DNA of 64,000 nt from Endozoicomonas sp. OPT23 (GTDB taxonomy: Bacteria; Pseudomonadota; Gammaproteobacteria; Pseudomonadales; Endozoicomonadaceae), in contig NZ_PPFD01000001.1 in the NCBI RefSeq assembly GCF_009653635.1, positions 373,410 through 437,409 on the forward strand. Reading direction: 5' to 3'. Position numbers and translations under genes: made by a program. Under the pieces are notes generated by a model. That model worked only from the letters and a program-made list of their open reading frames with translations, had not been told where the DNA came from and searched no databases. Within the stretch, counting starts at the first letter, position 1. Each line of letters opens with the position of its first letter. Positions 27,171 through 36,503 of this stretch are shown here, one piece after another.

Positions 27171-30100
27171 TTATTCTGAAGGGATAGCAAACCGGTAAAA
27201 AACATCCACTGCCTGATCCAGCCCGGTAATGACCTGCAGATAAAGTTTTGGCATGAGTTCGTAGCGGGCTTTTAGTTCTCCAATTGAATTAAACACACCT
27301 GCTCCATATTGAAGCTTTAAACCGGGAGCGAAATAACCACCAATAACTATTTGGGTATCATCTCCGGTGCCTTCTGCTTCAAGAGCCAGATCATCAATGC
27401 CCAGTTTGTCACCAAGGTTGTTGGCAAACCCTCCAAGCTGACCAATGCCTGCACTAATGGCCAGAGATTCAATGCTTGCTTCTCCCGGGTTACTGACACT
27501 GGTTCCTTTCAACAAATAGGAAAGTTGCTCCTGTCTGGTCATGGAGGGGGAAGAATAAATAGTCCATTCAGGTTTTGTTACCACCCCACTGACGTTTACA
27601 CCGACAGTTACATTGTCTTCAATGGTATCCGGGTTACGAACGGCGTCGACCTGAAGATAGGGGGATTGCAGTGCTCCCTGAAAGGTTACTTTCCCCTTCT
27701 TAATAATAAGATCCTGACCAAACTGGTGGTAACGGCCATCTTTCAGGTAGACAGTGCCCTTGCCTTCAAAATCTTTCGTGGGCGACTTCTCAACAGCAAG
27801 CTCTCCGGCCAGTTTTGTTGTCAGACCATAGGCATCAAGATTAACGTCTTCTCCCAGTCGTATATGAACAGCCAGAGAGTAGAGACTCTCTTTCTGTTGT
27901 CCTGACTGTATCTTGTCTGGATAAATGACGATGGTGTCGTCAGATACCTTCACCGCATTATCGGGCAGTTTCTTGATCAGTATATGAGCTGACGGTATAT
28001 CTATGTTGCCAGTAATTTCAGGCTGTGTGGCCAGCTTGATCACTATATCTGGCGATATGGTTATGGTGCCGTATCCGGGGTAGGGCACGATCACATTCTG
28101 ACCGTGAATATTGAACGCCCCCTGGAAAGGAAAACCGTTATGCCATGAAAGCTTGCCACCAAGGTTTAGCCTGCCTTTATTGATTGTCAGGCTACCCTGA
28201 AGCGTTCCTGACTGACCGTTTGCCAGTAACTCGGTTTCCAGTTTGCTGATGGCAGGAAATTCATCGGATAAACTGAGTTCGCCATCGGTCAAAATAACTT
28301 TGCCGTATAGCAAGGGCATCTTACTGGTTCCGGCAAGCTCGGTTTTCGCGTTCAACTCTCCCTTCATACTTTCAATATCAGGAAAGAACGGTGACAAGGC
28401 TTCAAGCTTAAAGTTTGATACATCCAGCCGGCCATTGAGGTTTCTAGTGGACGACAGCTGATTAACAATGAGGTTCAGTTGAGAATGTCCAAGCTGGTGG
28501 GAATTGAAATCCCCCGTTACTGTCAGACGACTTTTATTAATAGAACCCTGTGCTTTCAGTGTTTGATAGCTTTGAATCTGTTGACTGACGGTGATTCCTC
28601 CCGGCGAGGACTCAATACTAAAATTCACGGATGGCTGGCCTTGCTGCCAACCCAGTGATCCTGAGGCATTGAGGTTTGCCTGCCAGTTGAAACCTGCTGG
28701 TAGCCATGGGGAAAACTTCTCTGTTTCGAAGTCATAGAGATGAAACGCCAACTGGCTGCTCTTTTCATCAGGAGTGCTTCCAGACCAGCTTCCCGCTTCC
28801 AGACAGAGGCTGGCGGGCTGTGACTCAAGGCAGAAGTCTTCATAACTCAGGATTTCGTTACCAAAAGACAAAGCCGCGGGCGATTTTAGTAGCCACTTAC
28901 CTACAGGTGTTTGAAGTGATAATTGGTTGAGCTGACCATGATAAGTGCTCTCTCTAAGTTGTCCTTTACCATTAAGGTTGGCAGCAAATTCCTGACTTGT
29001 GCTGGTTAAACTCACAGAGTGGTTGGTCTCATCGCCACTGATTGAAAATGCAATGCTGTTTAAAGAGTGCTGACCAACCGCTATGCGGCCAATCTTGATA
29101 TCTGCTTTTCCTGCTATCTTATTGTCATAATAGGTCTGCCCATCTGCTCTTATTGTTGTGAGGTGGGTGTTTTTGTACGACAACTCTTTGCTGCTCAGCT
29201 GAAAATCTATAACGGGCTTACTGGCACTTCCTGAAAGGTTGGCTGTACCTGAAAGGTCTCCATGCAAATCAGGGTAGATATCAGAGAGATCTGAAGAGTT
29301 TATTGATGTGGTCAGCTGCCAGTGATCATTCAGACGACCTTCTGCGTCGAACGTATTGTCGCCTATAACCAGTTTCAGGTGTTCAAATAGCCATTCGGTG
29401 CCATTGCTGGTGGATACCGCTCCGGTGAGTTGGGCCGGTTTTCCAAGGTAGCTGCCGGTAATGTCCAGAGGAGCCAGCTTGAGAGACCTGCTATTGGCGG
29501 AGTCATGGAAGGAGCTGGTTACCGAGCCATTCAGTTTTGAGGCTACTTCCGGTAACCAGAGAGACAGATCAAGATCACCAAATCTGGTGTCGCCTTTCCA
29601 TGTGAGCTGATTTTTCCACTGAAGCAAGCCTTTGTTCTGCAGTGAACCATGGCCGCCTGTTTCTAGCAAAAGAGAGTGAACCGTCAATTGGTTCTTACTC
29701 AGGATTGAGTCGAGCGAGGCTGCTACGGTGAGTTCTCTTGGCGTTTTTATTCGGGTTTTTGCGGTCAGCTGAAAATCAGGTAATTGTCCCTGCACTGTGG
29801 CGATTATTGGTGTTAATGAAACACCTTCAGGCAGTTGTTTGGGCTGCTGTTTTACCACTATCTCGGTTGATAACTGAGCCGGGTATTTATTCGAGAGATC
29901 AATCGAGCCATTCAGCTTTGCCTTAAATTGCGAGTTAGCAAGCGACAACTGTTTGATGACAAGGTGTGACTTATTCAGGCTGGCTTTGAGTTTTAGGGAA
30001 TCAATGGTTTCCCAGCTATCAGTATCACTGTCACTTGAATGCAGAGTTTGTTTATTAAGAGGCAGCTTGTTAATAGACAGCTCACTGATAGATAGCTGCT

Positions 30101-30560
30101 TAATATCAACAGGGAGCGGAGCGACAATTGTTGGTAGTGGTTGATCTGTCTGAGAAGGCTCTGCAGGAATTGCTTCTGAAGGAATTTCTGTTGAAGAAGT
30201 TAGCTGAATATTAAGGTGGTCGACAATAAGATTTTCGACCACCAGTTCCCCGGCCAGAAGCTCTGACGGTAACCAGTCTACGGATATTGAGTCAGCAGTG
30301 ACGTTTGCTTCTGCCTCCTTCCAGCCTGCATTTTTAATGTTAAAGCCTGAGACAAGGTTACCCGAAGATAACTCTCCCTCTAATTGAGGCAGATACTGTT
30401 TTGTCAGTTGCCACAGCAGCGTTGAACCTGTGTGAGTTAAAGGCAGAGAAATAATCAGCAGTAGAAACGCGGTCAGGACGAAAGGGAGTAGGTAGATAGC
30501 GTTAACGACTTTGAAAGATTTTACCGCTCTTATGAGTTTTTCTGCTCTTGATGAACTCAC
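27171..30560 (-). CDS. tamB: translocation and assembly module subunit TamB
   Basis: TamB is an inner-membrane-anchored, periplasm-spanning protein of the AsmA/VPS13-like bridge type, working with TamA in outer-membrane assembly and phospholipid transport. The 1129 residues have one N-terminal transmembrane helix (about 20-45), then a long beta-helical region, and the C-terminal TamB (DUF490) domain with VGVNVSGVVTKPEWTIYSSPSMTRQEQLSYLL and a terminal beta segment. GTG starts translation and overlaps the tamA stop (GTGA). Confidence 0.93.
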   Translation of the reverse strand: MSSSRAEKLIRAVKSFKVVNAIYLLPFVLTAFLLLIISLPLTHTGSTLLWQLTKQYLPQLEGELSSGNLVSGFNIKNAGWKEAEANVTADSISVDWLPSELLAGELVVENLIVDHLNIQLTSSTEIPSEAIPAEPSQTDQPLPTIVAPLPVDIKQLSISELSINKLPLNKQTLHSSDSDTDSWETIDSLKLKASLNKSHLVIKQLSLANSQFKAKLNGSIDLSNKYPAQLSTEIVVKQQPKQLPEGVSLTPIIATVQGQLPDFQLTAKTRIKTPRELTVAASLDSILSKNQLTVHSLLLETGGHGSLQNKGLLQWKNQLTWKGDTRFGDLDLSLWLPEVASKLNGSVTSSFHDSANSRSLKLAPLDITGSYLGKPAQLTGAVSTSNGTEWLFEHLKLVIGDNTFDAEGRLNDHWQLTTSINSSDLSDIYPDLHGDLSGTANLSGSASKPVIDFQLSSKELSYKNTHLTTIRADGQTYYDNKIAGKADIKIGRIAVGQHSLNSIAFSISGDETNHSVSLTSTSQEFAANLNGKGQLRESTYHGQLNQLSLQTPVGKWLLKSPAALSFGNEILSYEDFCLESQPASLCLEAGSWSGSTPDEKSSQLAFHLYDFETEKFSPWLPAGFNWQANLNASGSLGWQQGQPSVNFSIESSPGGITVSQQIQSYQTLKAQGSINKSRLTVTGDFNSHQLGHSQLNLIVNQLSSTRNLNGRLDVSNFKLEALSPFFPDIESMKGELNAKTELAGTSKMPLLYGKVILTDGELSLSDEFPAISKLETELLANGQSGTLQGSLTINKGRLNLGGKLSWHNGFPFQGAFNIHGQNVIVPYPGYGTITISPDIVIKLATQPEITGNIDIPSAHILIKKLPDNAVKVSDDTIVIYPDKIQSGQQKESLYSLAVHIRLGEDVNLDAYGLTTKLAGELAVEKSPTKDFEGKGTVYLKDGRYHQFGQDLIIKKGKVTFQGALQSPYLQVDAVRNPDTIEDNVTVGVNVSGVVTKPEWTIYSSPSMTRQEQLSYLLKGTSVSNPGEASIESLAISAGIGQLGGFANNLGDKLGIDDLALEAEGTGDDTQIVIGGYFAPGLKLQYGAGVFNSIGELKARYELMPKLYLQVITGLDQAVDVFYRFAIPSE

Positions 30561-32275
30561 AGCTCTGGCCCCATGGTGAAATGAAGACGCCAGGGTGAGC
30601 CTTTGTCACTGACCGCAAAGGCCACATCCGCACGAACAGCGCCAAAAGGAGTTACCCAGCGAAGCCCCAGACCGACTCCTGTTTTCCAGGAGTCGCTGTA
30701 ATCATTGGTTGAGGTGCCATGGTCAATAAATGCCGCCGCCCACCATTTTTTTATAAACTGGTAGTTATACTCTGTACTGAAAACAGTCAGGTATTGCCCG
30801 CCAACCAGTTTTCCGGCGCTGTTTTTGGGGGCAATACTTTCGAAGTCATAGCCACGAATACTCTGATCACCGCCTGTGAAAAAACGAATAGAAGGCGGTA
30901 GTTGAGTAATATCGCTTATGGCAATAGCCCCCTGCTCCCCCCGAAGCAGAAGCCGGTGACGTTTATTCAGAGTGGTTAACCATTTGGCACGACCCCATGC
31001 CTTAATGAATTCCTGATCAGAGCCCAGATACTTATGAGCACCTTCCAGTTTGCCCATCAATAGATAACCTTGGGAAGGTTCCAGAGTGCTGTTGGCTTTA
31101 CGGCGAGTCAGGGATACACCGGGAATGGTGAGAAAGCTATTGCCTCTTTCCTGTCCCTGACGAAAGCCTTCCTGCTGGATACGGAAGAAAAAGTCCCTGT
31201 CCCAACCATGTAATTGCTTCTTCCATTGGTGGACGGAAGCTGTCGTCAGATTACTGCGGGTATCTTCCTGTTCCTTATATTGATAACCAAGCTGAAGATT
31301 GTAGAACTCGAGCAAAGGGTTTCCGTAGGGGATTTTGTAATTGCCGGTCAGTTGAATTCTGGGCTTTGAGGCAAACAGTTCGCTGCTCATGCTGTGACCG
31401 CTGTCATTGATCAATGGTCTGTCCCAGCTCAGGGAAAGTCTGATGCCTTCGTTGGTGGAAAAACCAACACCGGTTTCCAGCTCATGGTCGGTGTTCAGGG
31501 TAACGTCGATTTTGATGGGAATATGATGGTTGTGGCTCTGGTCGCGCAGAGGTTCAATACTGATGCTCTTAAAATAACCGGTGGCAGCAAGGTCGCGATT
31601 CAGGTTGTTCAGCTTGGTCAGCCTGTACCGTGAACCTGGCTTGAAGCGAATCAGCTTTTCTATGAGCTTTTTAATGCTGTCAGGCATTTTGCCAAACTGA
31701 ATGTCTCCGACCCGGTATCGCACACCTGAATCAAGAATAAGGTCAATGTCTGCAGCCTGCTGCTCTGGATAAACCTTAATGGTATGGCGTATCACGTGAG
31801 CATCAAAAAATCCCAGAGTCAGGGAGAGTGAGTTGAGCCTACCCTTCAGTGCTTCGTATTTGCCCTGATTGAGCACAGCTCCTTTTTTTAGAGTTGTTTG
31901 ACTCAATAAACGTTTGAACGCTTTTGACTGGCGGGCATCACCCAACAGCTGAATGGATACATCCCGAAGCAGAACGGGGTTTCCGGAAGACATATTCAGG
32001 CTCAATGTATCGCCTTTCAATTGTTCCTGAATGTCTGGTTGGTAATACCCCAGTGCCTGTAATGCCTTGTGAGTCGTATCAATAATTTTTTTTCGAGAGC
32101 TCTGGTAGTGACGAGCTTCGATATCCGGCAGGGATTCCAGAAAAAGTCTGACATTCTGTTCAAGATCGTTGTCCAGCCCTTCTACTCGATACTTAAGCTG
32201 CCCGGCCTGAGTAGATGAAACGGATAAGAAGAGAAACAGGAAAACCGTAATGACACTGGTAAATAGTGTTTTCAC
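30557..32275 (-). CDS. tamA: translocation and assembly module subunit TamA
   Basis: TamA is an Omp85-family outer-membrane protein. The 572 residues show a signal peptide (FLFLFLSVSSTQAG), three POTRA domains up to about 270, and a 16-stranded barrel with the lid-loop motif of the family (IRFFTGGDQSIRGYDFESI, with RGY) and a C-terminal strand WRLHFTMGPEL. It starts with GTG and is followed by tamB in the usual order. Autotransporter and fimbrial usher genes in the same window are potential clients, which is inference. Confidence 0.94.
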   Translation of the reverse strand: MKTLFTSVITVFLFLFLSVSSTQAGQLKYRVEGLDNDLEQNVRLFLESLPDIEARHYQSSRKKIIDTTHKALQALGYYQPDIQEQLKGDTLSLNMSSGNPVLLRDVSIQLLGDARQSKAFKRLLSQTTLKKGAVLNQGKYEALKGRLNSLSLTLGFFDAHVIRHTIKVYPEQQAADIDLILDSGVRYRVGDIQFGKMPDSIKKLIEKLIRFKPGSRYRLTKLNNLNRDLAATGYFKSISIEPLRDQSHNHHIPIKIDVTLNTDHELETGVGFSTNEGIRLSLSWDRPLINDSGHSMSSELFASKPRIQLTGNYKIPYGNPLLEFYNLQLGYQYKEQEDTRSNLTTASVHQWKKQLHGWDRDFFFRIQQEGFRQGQERGNSFLTIPGVSLTRRKANSTLEPSQGYLLMGKLEGAHKYLGSDQEFIKAWGRAKWLTTLNKRHRLLLRGEQGAIAISDITQLPPSIRFFTGGDQSIRGYDFESIAPKNSAGKLVGGQYLTVFSTEYNYQFIKKWWAAAFIDHGTSTNDYSDSWKTGVGLGLRWVTPFGAVRADVAFAVSDKGSPWRLHFTMGPEL

Positions 32276-32474
32276 AAAAATCAGCTGTCAGTAAAAAATG
32301 AATTTATAGACTTGGGGGCAGTGAGCTACTACTTATTAGAGCTACTACCCATAGGTCAACTACTCATAGAGTAGGGAGTGTCAGAACCGGACTCAAGCGA
32401 TTAAATAATAATCACTAGGCTTATTCACCTAGTTATTTGATGACGGTAACAGACAGTCCTGCGGCCATTGGCTC

Positions 32475-32503
32475 TTGCAACCATCGTCACACTTCTCTAG
32501 AAT
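32475..32503 (+). promoter_or_regulatory. promoter of the rpsF operon
   Basis: TTGCAA (32475-32480) and TAGAAT (32498-32503) are separated by 17 bp, a good match to sigma-70 promoters. Transcription would start near 32510 and leave a leader of about 160 nt before rpsF. Confidence 0.6.
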
Positions 32504-32607
32504 TCCGGCCTCTTGTATGCTGGGGATGAGCTATGGTTACTGATTCGGTTTTTCTGAAGCACAACTAAAGCTTGTTTCCACCTCCTTGCCTTACTACTGG
32601 CGTGAGG

Positions 32608-32628
32608 AACAAAAGTTCTGCTTTTGTT
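32608..32628 (+). promoter_or_regulatory. hairpin in the rpsF leader
   Basis: AACAAAAG and CTTTTGTT pair perfectly around TTCTG, 44 bp before the rpsF start. A leader in this place binds the S6:S18 complex in other bacteria; the required CCG bulge motif was not convincingly identified here. Confidence 0.4.
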
Positions 32629-32672
32629 ATGAACGTTGAGTGGGAGGCTGTTTAACCCGTAAGGAGCAAATA

Positions 32673-33116
32673 ATGCGTCATTACGAAATTGTTTTCCTGG
32701 TTCATCCTGACCAGAGCGAACAGGTACCAGGCATGATTGAGCGTTACACACGCGCAATCTCCGAGAACGGCGGTCAGGTACACCGTCTGGAAGATTGGGG
32801 TCGTCGCCAGCTGGCTTACCCAATCAACAAGATCCATAAAGCTCACTATGTTCTGATGAACATCGAGAGCAGCAATGAGATCCTGGAAGAGCTGACTGAT
32901 AACTTCCGTTACAACGACGCAGTTATCCGTAACATGGTGATCCGTCGTGATGAGGCTATCTCTGAGCCATCCATCATGATGCAGGCTGAAGAAAAGCGCG
33001 AGCGCCGTGATGATCGTCGTGACGACCGTCGCGAAGAGCGTCGTGAAGCTCCAGCTGCTGAAGAAGCTCCAGTTGCTGAAGAAGCACCTGCTGCTACTGA
33101 AGAAGCTGCCGAGTAA
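32673..33116 (+). CDS. rpsF: 30S ribosomal protein S6
   Basis: S6 binds the central domain of 16S rRNA together with S18. The 147 residues start [17 protein letters not shown] and contain the family motifs [19 protein letters not shown] and HYVLMNIES. After the conserved domain (about 100 residues) comes an Arg/Asp-rich stretch and a Glu/Ala/Pro-rich acidic tail, longer than in E. coli; glutamylation at the tail is known for E. coli S6. ATG 32673 follows AAGGAG by 6 nt. Confidence 0.98.
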   Translation: MRHYEIVFLVHPDQSEQVPGMIERYTRAISENGGQVHRLEDWGRRQLAYPINKIHKAHYVLMNIESSNEILEELTDNFRYNDAVIRNMVIRRDEAISEPSIMMQAEEKRERRDDRRDDRREERREAPAAEEAPVAEEAPAATEEAAE

Positions 33117-33173
33117 GTTCTGATCTTTCGGGATCGAACTATCACCATTTAGTTAATTCAAGGAGACGTTGCA

Positions 33174-33398
33174 ATGGCACGTTTTTTCCGCCGCAGAAAG
33201 TTCTGCCGTTTCACCGCTGAAGGCGTGAAAGAGATCGATTACAAAGATCTGAACACTCTGAAAGCTTATGTTTCTGAAACTGGCAAGATCGTACCAAGTC
33301 GCATCACCGGTACCAAAGCCCGTTATCAGCGTCAGCTGGCAACAGCTATCAAGCGTGCTCGTTACGTAGCACTGCTGCCTTACACTGATCGTCACTGA
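33174..33398 (+). CDS. rpsR: 30S ribosomal protein S18
   Basis: A 74-residue basic protein with the complete S18 sequence ([54 protein letters not shown]). It follows rpsF by 57 bp. The priB gene found between them in enterics is absent, as in Pseudomonas. Confidence 0.98.
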   Translation: MARFFRRRKFCRFTAEGVKEIDYKDLNTLKAYVSETGKIVPSRITGTKARYQRQLATAIKRARYVALLPYTDRH

Positions 33399-33441
33399 TC
33401 AGCGACTGGCATAGATATTTGAAACTGTAGGTATTGCTTTG

Positions 33442-34314
33442 ATGCGTAAACTGGCGGAACTGGCAATGAAAGGCCCGAAACAAGCCCTGTTTCTGGCCGT
33501 ATTATTTGCCTGTATTCCCATGGTCTCCTGGCTGAGTGCGGCGATTGTATCCCTGGTGGTACTTCGTCGCGGTGTGGACCACGGACTTAAAGTCCTGATG
33601 TGGGCCCTGCTGCCAGCGATTGCGTGGGCCGCCTTTGGTCAGTTCAGCGTTATTATCGGGTTGGTAGCGACTACGCTATTAGCCTGTGTACTGCGACAGA
33701 CGACTTCCTGGCAGAGTACTCTGCTGGCTGTGGTACCGGCCGGAGCAACTATTGCTTTCGGCATGTATCAGTTCGCTCCAGAGACCATTGAGTTCATGGC
33801 CAATGCTGTGGTCGGGCTTTTGAAAGAAAGTCTGCCACAGGCGGGTAATGAAACTCTGGTCAATAAACTGGAAGCGGTCAGGCCAATAATGGAATACGGT
33901 GTTGCAGGTGCCATGGCGTGGGTTCACAGTTCATTCAGTGTCTTATCACTGATGCTGGCCCGCAGCTGGCAGGCAGGTCTGTATAACCCGGGGGGATTCG
34001 GAGACGAGTTCCGCCAGGTAAGACTGTCTCCCGGTGTGGCGATGACATTGCTGGCTCTGACGTTGATGGGTTCCGCTATATCACCGGTATTAACGGTGTT
34101 GCTACCCATCGCTTCGCTGCCATTGTTCTTTTCTGGCATGGCCATGATGCATGGTCTGGTCAAAATGGGACGTATGAGCAGCTTTTGGTTGATCGGCATC
34201 TATGTGTTGCTGATTGTCCTTACGCAACTGGCATACCCGGTTATGGTTTTGACAGCTTGTCTCGACAGCCTGTTCGATTTTCGCAAACGCGCATCGATCA
34301 AGGCTCAGGGCTGA
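33442..34314 (+). CDS. polytopic membrane protein between rpsR and rplI (DUF2232-like)
   Basis: A 290-residue protein with about eight hydrophobic helices (for example FLAVLFACIPMVSWLSAAIVSLVVL, MTLLALTLMGSAI, LIGIYVLLIVLTQLAYPVMVLTACL). A protein of this type lies between rpsR and rplI in Pseudomonas and relatives. Its function is unknown; resemblance to DUF2232/YybS proteins is suggested by topology and place. ATG 33442 was preferred over the TTG immediately before it. Confidence 0.8.
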   Translation: MRKLAELAMKGPKQALFLAVLFACIPMVSWLSAAIVSLVVLRRGVDHGLKVLMWALLPAIAWAAFGQFSVIIGLVATTLLACVLRQTTSWQSTLLAVVPAGATIAFGMYQFAPETIEFMANAVVGLLKESLPQAGNETLVNKLEAVRPIMEYGVAGAMAWVHSSFSVLSLMLARSWQAGLYNPGGFGDEFRQVRLSPGVAMTLLALTLMGSAISPVLTVLLPIASLPLFFSGMAMMHGLVKMGRMSSFWLIGIYVLLIVLTQLAYPVMVLTACLDSLFDFRKRASIKAQG

Positions 34315-34345
34315 CAGGCACTAGGTATAAGGTAAGAGGCTAGCG

Positions 34346-34792
34346 ATGGACGTTATCCTGCTTGAGAAAATTGCCAACCTTGGCAACCTTGGCGACAAGG
34401 TATCGGTTAAATCCGGTTACGGTCGTAACTTTCTGATTCCTTTCAGCAAGGCTGTGCCTGCTAATAAGGAAAACGTAGAAGCATTTGAAGCTCGCCGCGC
34501 CGAGCTGGAAAAAGCTGCTACAGCAAACCTGGCGGCTGCTGAGAAGCGTGCTGCTGAAATGGCTGAAGTTGAACTGACCCTGACTGCCAAATCTGGCGAC
34601 GAAGGTAAGCTGTTCGGCTCTATCGGTCCACGTGATCTGGCTGAAGCCATCACTGGCGCTGGTATGAAAGTAGCCAAGAGCGAAATCCGCATGGCGGACG
34701 GTCCTATTCGCGCTACTGGCGAATACGACATCGCTATCCAGCTGCACACTGACGTTGCAGCTACCATCAAGGTATACGTTGAAGCTGAATAA
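34346..34792 (+). CDS. rplI: 50S ribosomal protein L9
   Basis: The 148 residues begin [19 protein letters not shown] with the conserved [13 protein letters not shown], then a long connecting helix and the C-terminal domain ([14 protein letters not shown]). It is of full length and ends the ribosomal operon before a strong terminator. Confidence 0.98.
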   Translation: MDVILLEKIANLGNLGDKVSVKSGYGRNFLIPFSKAVPANKENVEAFEARRAELEKAATANLAAAEKRAAEMAEVELTLTAKSGDEGKLFGSIGPRDLAEAITGAGMKVAKSEIRMADGPIRATGEYDIAIQLHTDVAATIKVYVEAE

Positions 34793-34820
34793 TTTCAGAT
34801 TTAACTGACTTGATGTAAAA

Positions 34821-34849
34821 AGCCCGCTCCTGGTAGCGGGCTTTTTTTT
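34821..34849 (+). terminator. intrinsic terminator after rplI
   Basis: AGCCCGCT and AGCGGGCT form a perfect stem around CCTGGT, followed by eight T. It separates the ribosomal operon from dnaB. Confidence 0.92.
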
Positions 34850-34935
34850 GCCATCAATAAATTGCATTTAGAGTTCAGCCACCGTTGAACTTGCGGTATG
34901 CTTTTTCCATTAGTCCTCTGAATCCTTTATCCATC

Positions 34936-36342
34936 ATGCTTGAAGCTCTGCCCCGGGATAGCGTACAACTCCCCATTGATGAAGCCACGGTTTCATTAAA
35001 GACTCCGCCTCACTCCATAGAAGCGGAGCAGTCTGTCATTGGCGGTCTGCTGCTGGACAACGAAGCCTGGGATAAGGTTGCGGACAAGATCGTAGCGGAA
35101 GATTTTTATCACCCGCGTCACAAGGTGATCTTCAAGGCGATGGCTCAATCGGCCAACGAAAGCCTGCCCTTTGACCCTCTGACACTAGCTGCTGCACTGG
35201 ATAACCTGAGTGAACTGGAAGAAGCCGGTGGTATGGGGTATATCACCGAAGTCGTAGCGAATGTGGCGGGTATCGCGAATATTGAAGCCTATGCCGCCAT
35301 CATTCAGGAAAAATCAGTTTTCAGAAAGCTGATTAACATCAGCTCCCAGATTTCCGAAAAAGCCTATCAGCCGGAAGGCCTGAACAGTCAGGCGATTCTC
35401 GATGAAGCTGAACGACTGGTGTTTAACATTGCCGAAGAGCGCCCGAAAACCGGTGGTCCTGTAGGCGTTCGAGAGATACTTGATAACACCGTTCAGAAGA
35501 TTGATGAACTGTTCAACACCAAAGGTTCATTAACGGGTGTCACTACCGGCTTTAAAGATCTGGATGAGATGACCTCGGGTATGAACCCGTCGGACATGAT
35601 CATTGTTGCAGCTCGTCCTTCCATGGGTAAAACCACCTTTGCCATGAACCTGGTGGAAAACGCCCTGCTGAATTCTGACAAGGTGGTGATGGTATTCAGT
35701 CTGGAAATGCCCAGTGAACAGTTGATGATGCGTATGTTGTCATCTCTTGGTCGTATCAATCAATCGAAGGTGCGCTCCGGTCAGCTGGAAGAAGAAGACT
35801 GGCCGAAGCTGGTGTCTGCTGTGGAACGTATCAAAGACAAAAAACTGTTTATTGATGATACGTCGGGTATCAGTCCTTCAGAAATGCGCTCACGAATTCG
35901 CCGTGTTGTACGTGAACATGGTGATATGGCCATGATCATGATCGACTACCTTCAATTGATGCAGATTCCTGGCTTCAGTGAAGGCCGTACCAACGAGATC
36001 TCTGAAATCTCCCGATCTCTGAAAGCGATTGCCAAGGAATTTAATGTTCCGGTGGTTGCACTTTCGCAGCTGAACCGTTCCCTTGAGCAAAGACCGAATA
36101 AGCGCCCGGTAAACTCTGACCTTCGTGAATCCGGCGCAATTGAGCAGGATGCTGACGTCATCATGTTTATCTATCGTGATGAGGTCTATAACCCGGACAC
36201 TGAGTACAAAGGTGTCGGTGAAATCATCATTGGTAAGCAGCGTAATGGCCCTATCGGTTCTTGCCGACTGGCCTTTATTGGTCAATATACCCGTTTTGAA
36301 AATCTGGCTCCGGATGCCTTTGCCAACTTTGATGATGAATGA
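34936..36342 (+). CDS. dnaB: replicative DNA helicase DnaB
   Basis: The hexameric replication-fork helicase. The 468 residues have the N-terminal domain (PHSIEAEQSVIGGLLLDNEAWDKV) and RecA-like motor with Walker A ARPSMGKTTF, Walker B-type MIMIDYLQLM, and the DLRESGAIEQDADVI motif. No intein is present. ATG 34936 gives the expected N-terminus; an in-frame TTG at 34885 is unlikely. No clear ribosome-binding site precedes it. Confidence 0.97.
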   Translation: MLEALPRDSVQLPIDEATVSLKTPPHSIEAEQSVIGGLLLDNEAWDKVADKIVAEDFYHPRHKVIFKAMAQSANESLPFDPLTLAAALDNLSELEEAGGMGYITEVVANVAGIANIEAYAAIIQEKSVFRKLINISSQISEKAYQPEGLNSQAILDEAERLVFNIAEERPKTGGPVGVREILDNTVQKIDELFNTKGSLTGVTTGFKDLDEMTSGMNPSDMIIVAARPSMGKTTFAMNLVENALLNSDKVVMVFSLEMPSEQLMMRMLSSLGRINQSKVRSGQLEEEDWPKLVSAVERIKDKKLFIDDTSGISPSEMRSRIRRVVREHGDMAMIMIDYLQLMQIPGFSEGRTNEISEISRSLKAIAKEFNVPVVALSQLNRSLEQRPNKRPVNSDLRESGAIEQDADVIMFIYRDEVYNPDTEYKGVGEIIIGKQRNGPIGSCRLAFIGQYTRFENLAPDAFANFDDE

Positions 36343-36427
36343 TTGAAAACCCGCTTTAACCTATAAATCGCCTCAGTTTTGTTACCAGTGCTGTCATTGC
36401 AGTTAGTGCCGGTAACAACTTCCTTCC

Positions 36428-36455
36428 AGTTCCTTTTTTATAAGGAACTTTGCTT
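36428..36455 (+). terminator. hairpin between dnaB and the autotransporter gene
   Basis: AGTTCCTT and AAGGAACT pair around TTTTAT, followed by TTGCTTCT. It is probably a dnaB terminator, 85 bp downstream of its stop codon. Confidence 0.55.
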
Positions 36456-36503
36456 CTAGCCTGTAATCAAGTCTACGAATAAACGTTACAGGGAAGGAAC
36501 GTT

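Larger units (their letters stand above)
32276..32672. other. tamA-rpsF divergent intergenic region, 397 bp
   Basis: No gene was found. It contains small hairpins (CTACT and AGTAG near 32349; ACTAGG and CCTAGT at 32414-32433), a good sigma-70 promoter at 32475-32503, and a long untranslated leader for rpsF with a hairpin at 32608-32628. The tamA promoter must also lie here but was not identified. Confidence 0.6.
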
